This document shows, piece by piece, positions 8,019 to 15,127 of a DNA stretch of 40,449 bases. The notes below the pieces were generated by a model that was not told where the DNA came from, did not search any database, and saw nothing but the letters and a program-made list of their open reading frames with translations. This DNA comes from Ruminiclostridium sp. (GTDB lineage: Bacteria; Bacillota; Clostridia; Oscillospirales; Ruminococcaceae): positions 1 to 40,449 of the forward strand of contig JAGBMA010000066.1 in assembly GCA_017635095.1 (NCBI GenBank), read 5' to 3'. The stretch's first letter is position 1; every line of letters begins with the position of its first letter. The translations under genes and the position numbers were made by a program.

Positions 8019-8040
8019 TGCCAATGCATTGATTTGTCAA
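8012..8040 (-). promoter_or_regulatory. Consensus sigma-A promoter of nrdD
   Basis: On the minus strand a perfect TTGACA (8035-8040) and a perfect TATAAT (8012-8017) are separated by 17 bp. The untranslated leader is about 60 nt. Confidence 0.85.
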
Positions 8041-8128
8041 TATGAACAGTAGAAATTTTTTCTGCGTTCATATATAAATTTTAAACGTACATAATAAGAA
8101 TATACAGCTGTACATAAAAACGGGCATA

Positions 8129-8159
8129 AAGAAAACAGGCACTCCACACGGAATGCCTG
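8129..8159 (-). terminator. Intrinsic terminator of rpsT
   Basis: On the minus strand CAGGCATTC pairs with GAGTGCCTG (one G-T pair), followed by TTTTCTTTATG. The arms are 8136-8144 and 8151-8159. Confidence 0.85.
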
Positions 8160-8176
8160 CACAGTTGTACTGTTGA

Positions 8177-8416
8177 TTACGCATTTGCGCTCTTTGCAAG
8201 TCTCGACTTGAGTCTTGCAGCCTTGTTCTTATGAATGTAACCCTTGCCGGCAGCCTTATCGAGAGCTATATCGGCAGCGAGTACAGCTTCGGAAGAAGCG
8301 CCTTCTGCTCTTGCTTTCTTTATGATCGTCTTTAATTCCGACTTTGCAGCCTTGTTGCGGTCGTTTCTTACCTTAGCGACAAGAACTCTCTTCTTTGCGG
8401 ATTTGATGTTAGGCAC
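8177..8416 (-). CDS. rpsT: 30S ribosomal protein S20
   Basis: A 79-residue basic protein that binds 16S rRNA early in small-subunit assembly. The sequence starts (M)PNIKSAKKRV and contains the family's long helical segments (AAGKGYIHKNKAARLKSRL). The start codon is GTG at 8416, set by AAGGAGGTG about 10 nt upstream; longer in-frame starts would add hydrophobic residues foreign to S20. It has its own promoter and terminator and is divergent from gpr, an order common in Firmicutes. Confidence 0.95.
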   Translation of the reverse strand: MPNIKSAKKRVLVAKVRNDRNKAAKSELKTIIKKARAEGASSEAVLAADIALDKAAGKGYIHKNKAARLKSRLAKSANA

Positions 8417-8462
8417 TCTGTTTGCACCTCCTTGATCTGATATGGTATTCACAATACAACAT

Positions 8463-8491
8463 ATTATATCACAACTGAAAAAAAAAAGCAA
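8463..8491 (-). promoter_or_regulatory. Promoter of rpsT
   Basis: TTGCTT (8486-8491 on the minus strand) and a perfect TATAAT with an extended TG (8463-8468) are 17 bp apart. The spacer holds a long T-tract. Confidence 0.7.
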
Positions 8492-8528
8492 TACTTTTTT
8501 GCAAATTTTTTTAAAAAAGGAAATTTTT

Positions 8529-9323
8529 ATGAAAAGAACCGACCTTATATGTGAAAACGGAGTAATAGACAGCGAAGAGTTTTCGTCGTATGTTCATACA
8601 AAACAAGCGTTTGGAACGCGTTATACCGATATCGTGACAGATGATGAGGCTGCTGAAAGAACAGGGCTTCGTCCCGGGAGATATGTGACCGTATATTCCG
8701 GAAACGGTGATGTGAAAAGCTGTATCGCCGGACTGCTCCGTGAGATGATCCCCGAAGGAAGCGTTCTTGTGGCGGGTCTCGGGAATGAGCGCATCTGTTC
8801 CGACAGTCTCGGTACAATGGCTCTTAGGTATATTCCCGCCACAGCGCACCTTGCACAGTTTAAGGATTTTACCGATCTCGGCATGAGAAAAGTTTTTGTC
8901 GCAGAAGCCGGTGTGACCGGGAAAACCGGCTTTGAGAGCAGTTCCCGTATCGCTTCCGAAGTCCGCCTTGCAGGAGCGGAAGCTGTTATCGCAATAGACA
9001 GTCTTGCCTGTTCCGGACTTGACCGGCTTTGCACTGTGGTCCAGATCACCGATACCGGAATATCCCCCGGCAGCGGTGTCGGAAACGACCGGAAAGCGCT
9101 TGACCGCAGTACCGCAGGTGTACCGGTGATCGCGGTAGGCGTTCCGACGGTCATAGATCTTGACTGTATCACCGGTTCCGATACAGGAAAAGGGCTTATG
9201 GTAACCCCCCGCAGCATAGATGCGAGCATTCACAGATTTGCCCGGATAATAGGCGGTGCTGTGAGCCGCGCATTAAATCCGTCGCTTACGGAAGATGAAC
9301 TTGAGGCGCTCCTTATACTATAA
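8529..9323 (+). CDS. gpr: Germination protease (spore protease)
   Basis: A 264-residue aspartic-type endopeptidase that degrades small acid-soluble spore proteins during germination. Visible family features are the N-terminal TDIVTDDEAAERTGLRPGRY, the GLGNERICSDSLG segment, and AIDSLACSGLDRLCTVVQITDTGISPGSGVGN in the core, plus GVPTVID. It is shorter than the Bacillus enzyme but in the clostridial range. The ATG was chosen for the AAAAAAGGAAA site about 8 nt upstream. It precedes spoIIP on the same strand, the conserved gpr-spoIIP pair. Its presence means the lineage makes, or recently made, endospores. Confidence 0.92.
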   Translation: MKRTDLICENGVIDSEEFSSYVHTKQAFGTRYTDIVTDDEAAERTGLRPGRYVTVYSGNGDVKSCIAGLLREMIPEGSVLVAGLGNERICSDSLGTMALRYIPATAHLAQFKDFTDLGMRKVFVAEAGVTGKTGFESSSRIASEVRLAGAEAVIAIDSLACSGLDRLCTVVQITDTGISPGSGVGNDRKALDRSTAGVPVIAVGVPTVIDLDCITGSDTGKGLMVTPRSIDASIHRFARIIGGAVSRALNPSLTEDELEALLIL

Positions 9324-9400
9324 TGGTGATGTCTCGTCATAAATCCGGACATACCCGAATAGAATGTTATATAACGTTCTTACAGTAAAGGAAGATGAAA

Positions 9401-10639
9401 ATGACAGTCATCAGAACATCGCTCAGAAAAAAGATCACAAGATCCGTGCTTTCCGCCGCAGCACTTATAGGAACAGCTGCCGGGGTATTGTTCCTGTATC
9501 CGCTTGTACCGGAGATATCGGCGCTGTTCATACCTGTGCGTTCGCAGACCGGGGAAATGACCCGTATAGCAAACATGAACGATACTGCTATGGTATTGTT
9601 TGAACCTGTGGAGCCTGAGTCGGTATCAGTGCAGGAGCCTGTGAATGACGCAGTATATGAACAGCAGGTGCCCGAACCTGTTCCTGAACTGACCGTAAAG
9701 GAATTTCCCGGAAAATATATCCGTACATACAACAGGTTTGAGATGAACGAAGACGTTTCGGCTTTCACCGTTCATAGCGGCAGGATAGTGGAAGAAACGT
9801 TCACACGCGGAAACGGACCGGAATATATTGAACTTTCCGGCGGAGCACAAGTGCGCAATTGTACGGATTTGGACAACAGCGCTGTAATGAACATCTGTTC
9901 TGTGATGCCGGATATTGCTGTTGAAATGTACTCCGATGAGCCTCAGGTGCTGATACTGCACACACATACCACAGAAAGTTATGAGCCGTACACAAAGGAT
10001 TGGTATGATGAACAATATACAAGCAGGTCTTCCGATCCCGAAAACGGTGTGGTCGCTGTGGGAGATGCTATAGCCGAACAGCTCGCTTCTGCGGGGATAT
10101 CGGTGATCCATGACTGCACTATACACGATGAGATCTATACCGGTGCGTATGCGAGAAGTCTTTCTACAGCGGTTTCCGTGCTCGATATGTACCCGTCTGT
10201 CAAAGTTGTGCTCGATATCCACCGTGATGCGATTGAGTACAGCGACGGTTCCCGTGTAAGTGCAGTAACGGAGATAGACGGAAAAAAGGCAGCGCAGGTA
10301 ATGATAATCTGCGCTGCCGATGACGGTAATTATGATGTTCCCGATTTTTACAATAATCTGCATTTTGCCTGCGGTCTTCAGCAGAGCATGGAAACTCTCT
10401 TTCCGACGCTTACACGTCCGGTTCTGTTCCAGTATTGTCAGTATAATCAGCAGATATCACACGGTGCACTTCTCATAGAGGTCGGCTCACACGGAAACTC
10501 GATAGACGAGGCTGTGTACAGCGGAGAACTGATAGGGAAGGCGTTGGCGGAGCTGCTTGCCGTGAATGCGGCAAAAGAACCGGAAACTATACCTGTGATG
10601 GCGGGAATGCCGTTATATTTCCTTGAAAGGGTAAGGTGA
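9401..10639 (+). CDS. spoIIP: Stage II sporulation protein P
   Basis: A 412-residue amidase and endopeptidase that thins septal peptidoglycan so the mother-cell membrane can engulf the forespore. A membrane anchor lies near the N-terminus (about residues 13-33). The C-terminal SpoIIP domain shows the metal and catalytic motifs LILHTHTTESY, VVLDIHRDAI and LIEVGSHGNSIDEA. I prefer ATG 9401 over ATG 9395 because AAAGGAAG (9387-9394) directly abuts the earlier codon and is well spaced for the later one. It is transcribed after gpr. In many Firmicutes lepA follows; here a convergent gene follows with no space between the stop codons. Confidence 0.93.
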   Translation: MTVIRTSLRKKITRSVLSAAALIGTAAGVLFLYPLVPEISALFIPVRSQTGEMTRIANMNDTAMVLFEPVEPESVSVQEPVNDAVYEQQVPEPVPELTVKEFPGKYIRTYNRFEMNEDVSAFTVHSGRIVEETFTRGNGPEYIELSGGAQVRNCTDLDNSAVMNICSVMPDIAVEMYSDEPQVLILHTHTTESYEPYTKDWYDEQYTSRSSDPENGVVAVGDAIAEQLASAGISVIHDCTIHDEIYTGAYARSLSTAVSVLDMYPSVKVVLDIHRDAIEYSDGSRVSAVTEIDGKKAAQVMIICAADDGNYDVPDFYNNLHFACGLQQSMETLFPTLTRPVLFQYCQYNQQISHGALLIEVGSHGNSIDEAVYSGELIGKALAELLAVNAAKEPETIPVMAGMPLYFLERVR

Positions 10640-11491
10640 TCACTTGGTGACCTTTACCTTGATCTTTGTTGTATTATTGCCGAGTTTAGCCGAAATTACA
10701 GCTGTACCTGCAGCCTTTGCGGTGATCTTGCCGCTGGAGTTTACAGAAACAACGGAGCTCTTGGAAGATGACCACTTGATGGACTGAGAAGTTGTACCTA
10801 CGATGTTTGTACCGAGCTTCATTGATGTGCCCTTCTTCATGGTAATTGTGAAGCTCTCGATATATGCTCCGATATCGGAACTTGTTGTTGTGGTGGTTGT
10901 TGTTGTTACAGTTGACGAAGAAGAGGAAGAGCTTGCGGAACCGGAAGTAGCTGTAACATTTATAGTACCTGTGCGGTCTCTGCCGTTTGCGTGTGTGTAG
11001 TAGGGTGTAGGATCAACGCTGCTTACTTCAACGCCTGTAAAGCGGAGGTAGAATGTACCCTTCTTGAGATCTTTGAACGTTATGGAACCGCTTATCACTC
11101 TGCCGGAATCCTTCCAGCGGCAGTAAGTTGTTGAGCCGGATCTGTACATATTACCGCTCGATACTACGGGATCGTTGGGTCTTGCCTGGTTGCCGTCCTG
11201 CTTGTAAAGGTCGATGAATACCTGATCCGCGCCGTCTATTGTAACATCGAGCTTGAGGTCGCCGCCCTTATCAAGAACTATCTTGTAGTAAGCCTTATGA
11301 TCCGAGTAGTACTCGCCGCTCATGTTGTTGTATTTCTTGCCTATAACTTTGGAGTACTTAGTTCCTAAAGCCATATTGTCCGAAAGTTTCTCAAAGTCAT
11401 CATGATCTGCTGCACTTGCGGGTAAAGCAAACATACACATGATCATTGTGAGCGACAGCAGTACGGCTGCCAGTTTTCTGAATTTTGTCAT
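10640..11491 (-). CDS. Secreted protein with C-terminal BIG2 Ig-like domain
   Basis: A 283-residue exported protein. A signal peptide spans residues 1-27 (KFRKLAAVLLSLTMIMCM, cut near ALPASAA). Residues about 30-160 form a beta-rich module resembling bacterial pre-peptidase C-terminal domains (YYKIVLDKGGDLKLDVTIDGADQVFIDLYK). A Ser/Thr linker follows (SSSSSSSTVTTTTTTTTSS), then a BIG2 domain from about 208 (KWSSSKSSVVSVNSSGKITAKAAGTAVISAKLGN). I see no catalytic domain, sortase motif or S-layer repeat, so a surface-binding or matrix role is only a guess. ATG 11491 is preceded by AGGAGGG. Its stop codon touches that of spoIIP. Confidence 0.85.
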   Translation of the reverse strand: MTKFRKLAAVLLSLTMIMCMFALPASAADHDDFEKLSDNMALGTKYSKVIGKKYNNMSGEYYSDHKAYYKIVLDKGGDLKLDVTIDGADQVFIDLYKQDGNQARPNDPVVSSGNMYRSGSTTYCRWKDSGRVISGSITFKDLKKGTFYLRFTGVEVSSVDPTPYYTHANGRDRTGTINVTATSGSASSSSSSSTVTTTTTTTTSSDIGAYIESFTITMKKGTSMKLGTNIVGTTSQSIKWSSSKSSVVSVNSSGKITAKAAGTAVISAKLGNNTTKIKVKVTK

Positions 11492-11524
11492 TTTGCCCTC
11501 CTGAAATAAAAAAGATATATTTAT

Positions 11525-11574
11525 TTGGTATAAAATACCAATGATATTATAATATAACTGCGATAGTTTGTCAA
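11525..11574 (-). promoter_or_regulatory. Promoter and palindromic operator of the BIG2 gene
   Basis: On the minus strand TTGACA (11569-11574) and TATAAT (11546-11551) are perfect with a 17-bp spacer. Just downstream, over the expected start of transcription, lies the palindrome TTGGTAT-AAA-ATACCAA (11525-11541), a plausible repressor site. Confidence 0.75.
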
Positions 11575-11596
11575 GCATTCTACAAATAATTTACAT

Positions 11597-11626
11597 AAAA
11601 ATCTGCACGGCATATGCCGTGCAGAT
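11597..11626 (-). terminator. Terminator of the GNAT gene
   Basis: A perfect 26-bp palindrome (11601-11626, arms ATCTGCACGGCAT) is followed on the minus strand by TTTTATGT. Confidence 0.85.
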
Positions 11627-11643
11627 CGAAATTACCGGTGATA

Positions 11644-12045
11644 TCAGAGTTTTTTTGAGAGCATCATCTCGAACTTCGCACCGAAGGGGAGGAACCCGCC
11701 TATCGTCGAGTAGCCGAGCTTGATGTAGAAGTGCTGAGCGAACTCATCGGAAGCTGTGGAAGTCATGACCTTAGTATATCCGAGCTTACGCATCTCGTCC
11801 TCCCAGAATTCAACGAACTTCCTGCCGTAGCCCTTGCCGCGCTCGTCATCGTTGAGGCAGATCATGTTCATGAAGGGTATGTGATCCCAGAACAGATTGT
11901 ATCTGAGCCAGCCTATGAACTTTCCATCTTCTTCCATGATATAGACTCTGTTGAGTGCGATCAGATTGAGCATTTCGTTCTTATCGACGTGCTTGTCGTT
12001 TGCGGTAAGTATGTCGATATCTTCCTTTTTGGCAAATCTTATCAT
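11644..12045 (-). CDS. GNAT family N-acetyltransferase
   Basis: A 133-residue single-domain acetyltransferase expected to move an acetyl group from acetyl-CoA to an unknown amine. The acetyl-CoA loop is visible as DERGKGYGRKFVEFWEDEM (Q/RxxGxG/A type), preceded by the beta strand with MNMICLNDD and followed by FYIKLGYSTIGGF. The length is typical. AAGGAGG precedes the ATG. It lies 88 bp after the acyl-CoA synthetase gene with no clear terminator between, so it may share that transcript. The substrate is not predictable. Confidence 0.9.
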   Translation of the reverse strand: MIRFAKKEDIDILTANDKHVDKNEMLNLIALNRVYIMEEDGKFIGWLRYNLFWDHIPFMNMICLNDDERGKGYGRKFVEFWEDEMRKLGYTKVMTSTASDEFAQHFYIKLGYSTIGGFLPFGAKFEMMLSKKL

Positions 12046-12133
12046 AGTATTTCCTCCTTATTTTTTATTTGCCGCGTTGTGCAGCATCACTGGAACCGCA
12101 AATCACAGTAGTCTGCGATACCCGCAGGTCACA

Positions 12134-13795
12134 TTACTTTTTGCTGTCCTTGTCTCTTATGGTGTTGTGTTTGATCTTTCCGCTTATGGTCTTGGGCAGC
12201 TCATCAACGAACTCAACTATACGCGGGTATTTGTACGGAGCGGTGTTCTTCTTGACGTACATCTGTAGTTCTTTTGCAAGTTCATCGCTTGCAGTATATC
12301 CCTTTGCAAGCACGATAGTCGCCTTTACGACAATACCTCTCACGCCGTTGGGGTCGGGAGCTCCGGTAACTGCACATTCAAGGACGGAAGGGTGCTGGAT
12401 AAGTACGCTCTCTATCTCGAACGGCCCTATGCGGTATCCGCTGGATTTGATTATATCATCGTTTCTGCCGACATACCAGAAGTAGCCGTCCTCATCGCGC
12501 CAGGCTGTATCTCCGGTGTGGTAAAGTCCGTCATGCCATGCGGCGTCGGTCTTTTCCTCGTCTCTGTAGTAGCTGAGGAAGAGTCCTTCCGCACCTCTTT
12601 CCGCCTTTATGACGATCTCGCCTGTCTCACCGACCGGAACGGTATTGCCGTTTTCATCAACGAGATCAACGTTGTAAAGGGGAGTAGGCTTGCCCATGGA
12701 ACCGGGCTTCGGCTCCATACCGGGGAGATTGGCGAGAACTGCGGTGGTCTCAGTCTGACCGAAAGCTTCCATGAGCTTGAGACCCGTGAACTCAAGCCAG
12801 CGGTTGAAGACCTCGGGGTTGAGAGCTTCACCTGCTATGCAGCTGTATTTGAGACATGAAAGATCGTAGTCCTTCAATCCTTCTTTGATGAAGAAGCGAT
12901 ACATCGTCGGAGGTGCGCAGAGGGAGGTGATCTTGAAATTCTGGATTATGCGAAGAACGTCAGCGGGAACGAATTTGTCGAAGTCATACACGAATACGCA
13001 TGAACCGAGAGACATCTGACCGTAGAGCTTGCCCCACGCAGCCTTGCCCCAGCCGGTATCTGAGATAGTAAGATGAAGTCCGTCGGGCTGAACATTCTGC
13101 CAGAGGGCTGTCTGTATATGCCAGAGAGCATACTTGTGACAGTGAGCCGCCATTTTCGGATAACCGGAGGTACCGGAAGAGAAGTAAATGAGCATCATTT
13201 CCGTTGCGAGGGTCGGAACGCGCTCCATTGTGGTGGGCTGGCTCTTTATCTCTTCATCGAAGTCGTACCAGCCTTCGCGTTTACCGTTTGCAACGAATTT
13301 TTCGAGCTTTATGCCGAGTTCTGCCTCTGCCTCATCGACGTATTTTTCGATATCGGGATTGTAGCCCGTTGCAACAATACCCTTGACGCCTGCGCTCTTG
13401 AAGCGGTAGGTGAAGTCGTGTGTGGTGAGCAGGTGAGTAGCGGGGATAACGACTGCACCGAGCTTTATAAGACCGATTATCGCATACCAGAACTGGTAGT
13501 TCCTTTTAAGTACGAGCATGACCTTATCGCCTTTTTTGATGCCTTTTGAAGCGAAAAGGTTTGCTGCCTGTGTGGAAAGGTCGGAAAGCTGCTTGTAGGA
13601 AAATCTTGTTACATTTTCCTGGAGATCCACATGAAGGAGAGCGGGTCTGTCCGGTTCGAGCTCGCCGAACTTGTCGATTATATCGTAACCGAAGTTGTAA
13701 TTGTCGGGTGCGGTTATCTCGAACTTGTTGAGTATCCCGTCCTCGCCGTAGCCTTCTCTGACAAACTTTTTATAGTAATCTTTGACTTGTTCCAT
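12134..13795 (-). CDS. AMP-forming acyl-CoA synthetase
   Basis: A 553-residue ANL-superfamily enzyme that activates a carboxylic acid to an acyl-adenylate and then to acyl-CoA. Motifs include the P-loop-like YFSSGTSGYPKMAAH, EAFGQTETT, YHTGDTAWRDEDGYFWYVGR, the hinge DDIIKSSGYRIGPFEIE and the C-terminal catalytic lysine region LPKTISGKIKHNTIR. The pattern is closest to medium- or short-chain synthetases; the acid used is unknown. I chose ATG 13795 with GAGAAAGG upstream, although an in-frame GTG lies 24 nt earlier. It lies 30 bp behind the XRE-cupin regulator, which probably controls it. Confidence 0.9.
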   Translation of the reverse strand: MEQVKDYYKKFVREGYGEDGILNKFEITAPDNYNFGYDIIDKFGELEPDRPALLHVDLQENVTRFSYKQLSDLSTQAANLFASKGIKKGDKVMLVLKRNYQFWYAIIGLIKLGAVVIPATHLLTTHDFTYRFKSAGVKGIVATGYNPDIEKYVDEAEAELGIKLEKFVANGKREGWYDFDEEIKSQPTTMERVPTLATEMMLIYFSSGTSGYPKMAAHCHKYALWHIQTALWQNVQPDGLHLTISDTGWGKAAWGKLYGQMSLGSCVFVYDFDKFVPADVLRIIQNFKITSLCAPPTMYRFFIKEGLKDYDLSCLKYSCIAGEALNPEVFNRWLEFTGLKLMEAFGQTETTAVLANLPGMEPKPGSMGKPTPLYNVDLVDENGNTVPVGETGEIVIKAERGAEGLFLSYYRDEEKTDAAWHDGLYHTGDTAWRDEDGYFWYVGRNDDIIKSSGYRIGPFEIESVLIQHPSVLECAVTGAPDPNGVRGIVVKATIVLAKGYTASDELAKELQMYVKKNTAPYKYPRIVEFVDELPKTISGKIKHNTIRDKDSKK

Positions 13796-13825
13796 TGGTC
13801 TTTTGTCCTTTCTCTGCACATGAGG

Positions 13826-14380
13826 TCAGATGAGTATAGCGAGAAAATCGCAGTCATCGTCCAGTGCTATCATACCGTGCGGGTTTGAGCTGTCGAAGTA
13901 AACGCAGTCGCCTTCGCCGAGTATCTCTGTGTTGTTGTTTATAACGAATTTAAGCTTGCCCTTGATGATGAAGTCCATTTCCTGACCTTCATGCACCGAC
14001 ATGGCAATAGGCTTGTTCAGATCCGGCTCGTATGGAGCGTGGACCATGATCGGTTCGATCTTCTTGTTTTTGAACAGATAAGCCATATGCTGATAAGTGA
14101 AGCCGATCCTTCTTTCAATCGGAAGTCCTTCACCTTTTCTTACAAGCGAATAAGTTGCAAGGGTAGGTGAAGAGCCGGTAAGAAGTTCGATCATCTCGAT
14201 GCCCATAGCCTCTGCGCAGGAATTGAGCACGGAAAGCGAAAGGTCTTTTTCGCCGGATTCGTACGCAATATACTCCTGCTCCGTAATTCGTGCAGCCTCA
14301 GCCATATCCTTTGTTGTAAAATCGAGGGATTCTCTTGTTGCTCTGAGTCTTGAGGACACCTCTTTGATGTCATACTTCAT
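13826..14380 (-). CDS. XRE-family regulator with cupin sensor domain
   Basis: A 184-residue transcription factor. Residues about 6-62 are an XRE helix-turn-helix (SRLRATRESLDFTTKDMAEAARITEQEYIAYESGEKDLS). Residues about 112-183 form a small cupin barrel (AMSVHEGQEMDFIIKGKLKFVINN, GEGDCVYFDSSNPHGMIAL) that would bind a small ligand. The N-terminal ATG has AAGGAGG upstream. It is the first gene before the acyl-CoA synthetase, so it likely senses the acid or a related metabolite. A perfect palindrome lies in its leader. Confidence 0.92.
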   Translation of the reverse strand: MKYDIKEVSSRLRATRESLDFTTKDMAEAARITEQEYIAYESGEKDLSLSVLNSCAEAMGIEMIELLTGSSPTLATYSLVRKGEGLPIERRIGFTYQHMAYLFKNKKIEPIMVHAPYEPDLNKPIAMSVHEGQEMDFIIKGKLKFVINNNTEILGEGDCVYFDSSNPHGMIALDDDCDFLAILI

Positions 14381-14416
14381 ACATTTTACCTCCTTATGAA
14401 ATATTAACTGTTTGCA

Positions 14417-14470
14417 GCACTTTTAAGTGCGTAGCTGGTAAAGTATATCACACTTTCATAAAAAAATCAA
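14417..14470 (-). promoter_or_regulatory. Promoter and leader palindrome of the XRE-cupin operon
   Basis: On the minus strand TTGATT (14465-14470) and TATACT with an extended TG (14442-14447) are 17 bp apart. A perfect 14-bp palindrome, GCACTTTTAAGTGC (14417-14430), lies about 12 bp downstream of the -10 and is a candidate autoregulatory operator. Confidence 0.65.
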
Positions 14471-14485
14471 GTATAAACTATAATT

Positions 14486-15118
14486 TTACTTTTCCGATGC
14501 ATTTTTGCAGACGTTTTTAAGACAGCATTTTTCGCACTGCGGACGGCGTGCAATGCACACGAGCCTTCCGTGCCAGACGAGCCTGTGGCAAAGAACAAGC
14601 CCCTCTTCGGGCGGAACGACCGCGGCAAGCTGTTTCTCGACTTTTGCGGCGTCTTTCGAGTCCGAAAGCCCGATAAGATTGGTAAGTCTTATGACGTGCG
14701 TATCGCATACGAGAGCGGGCTTGCCGTAAAGATCGCCAACGATGAGGTTAGCGGTCTTTCTTCCTACTCCCGGAAGTGTTGTGAGCTCTTCTATAGAGTC
14801 CGGCACTTTTCCGCCGAATCTGTCGCGGAGATCCCTGCACATAAGTAAGATGTCGTTTGCTTTTGTATGGTAAAGCCCGCAGCTCTTTATGTATTCTTCT
14901 ATCTCCGGGACTTCCGCATCGGCGAATGCGTCAATATCGGGGAAGCGTTCAAACAAAGCCGGAGTGACCATGTTCACGCGTTTGTCGGTGCATTGAGCGG
15001 AAAGGCGCGTCGCTATCAGAAGTTCATGAGGCTTCTGATAGGCGAGAGCGCACTTTACATCGGGGTATTCCGAGCGCAGAAGCGCTATCACTTCCGCAGC
15101 ACGTTGTTTTCTTGTCAT
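14486..15118 (-). CDS. nth: Endonuclease III, DNA glycosylase/AP lyase
   Basis: A 210-residue base-excision repair enzyme that removes oxidised pyrimidines and cuts the abasic site. The helix-hairpin-helix is LPGVGRKTA with catalytic Lys121, the catalytic Asp139 is in CDTHV, and a [4Fe-4S] cluster is bound by Cys188, 195, 198 and 204 in the exact C-x6-C-x2-C-x5-C spacing. The length is standard. It starts 9 bp after the cls stop codon and is probably cotranscribed with it. Confidence 0.96.
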   Translation of the reverse strand: MTRKQRAAEVIALLRSEYPDVKCALAYQKPHELLIATRLSAQCTDKRVNMVTPALFERFPDIDAFADAEVPEIEEYIKSCGLYHTKANDILLMCRDLRDRFGGKVPDSIEELTTLPGVGRKTANLIVGDLYGKPALVCDTHVIRLTNLIGLSDSKDAAKVEKQLAAVVPPEEGLVLCHRLVWHGRLVCIARRPQCEKCCLKNVCKNASEK

Positions 15119-15127
15119 ACTGCCTCC

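Noticed and set aside
8442-8528. Earlier start for gpr, and a sporulation-sigma promoter here
   Set aside because: The added residues are not GPR-like. CATATTA resembles a sigma-G -10, but no fitting -35 lies at the right distance.
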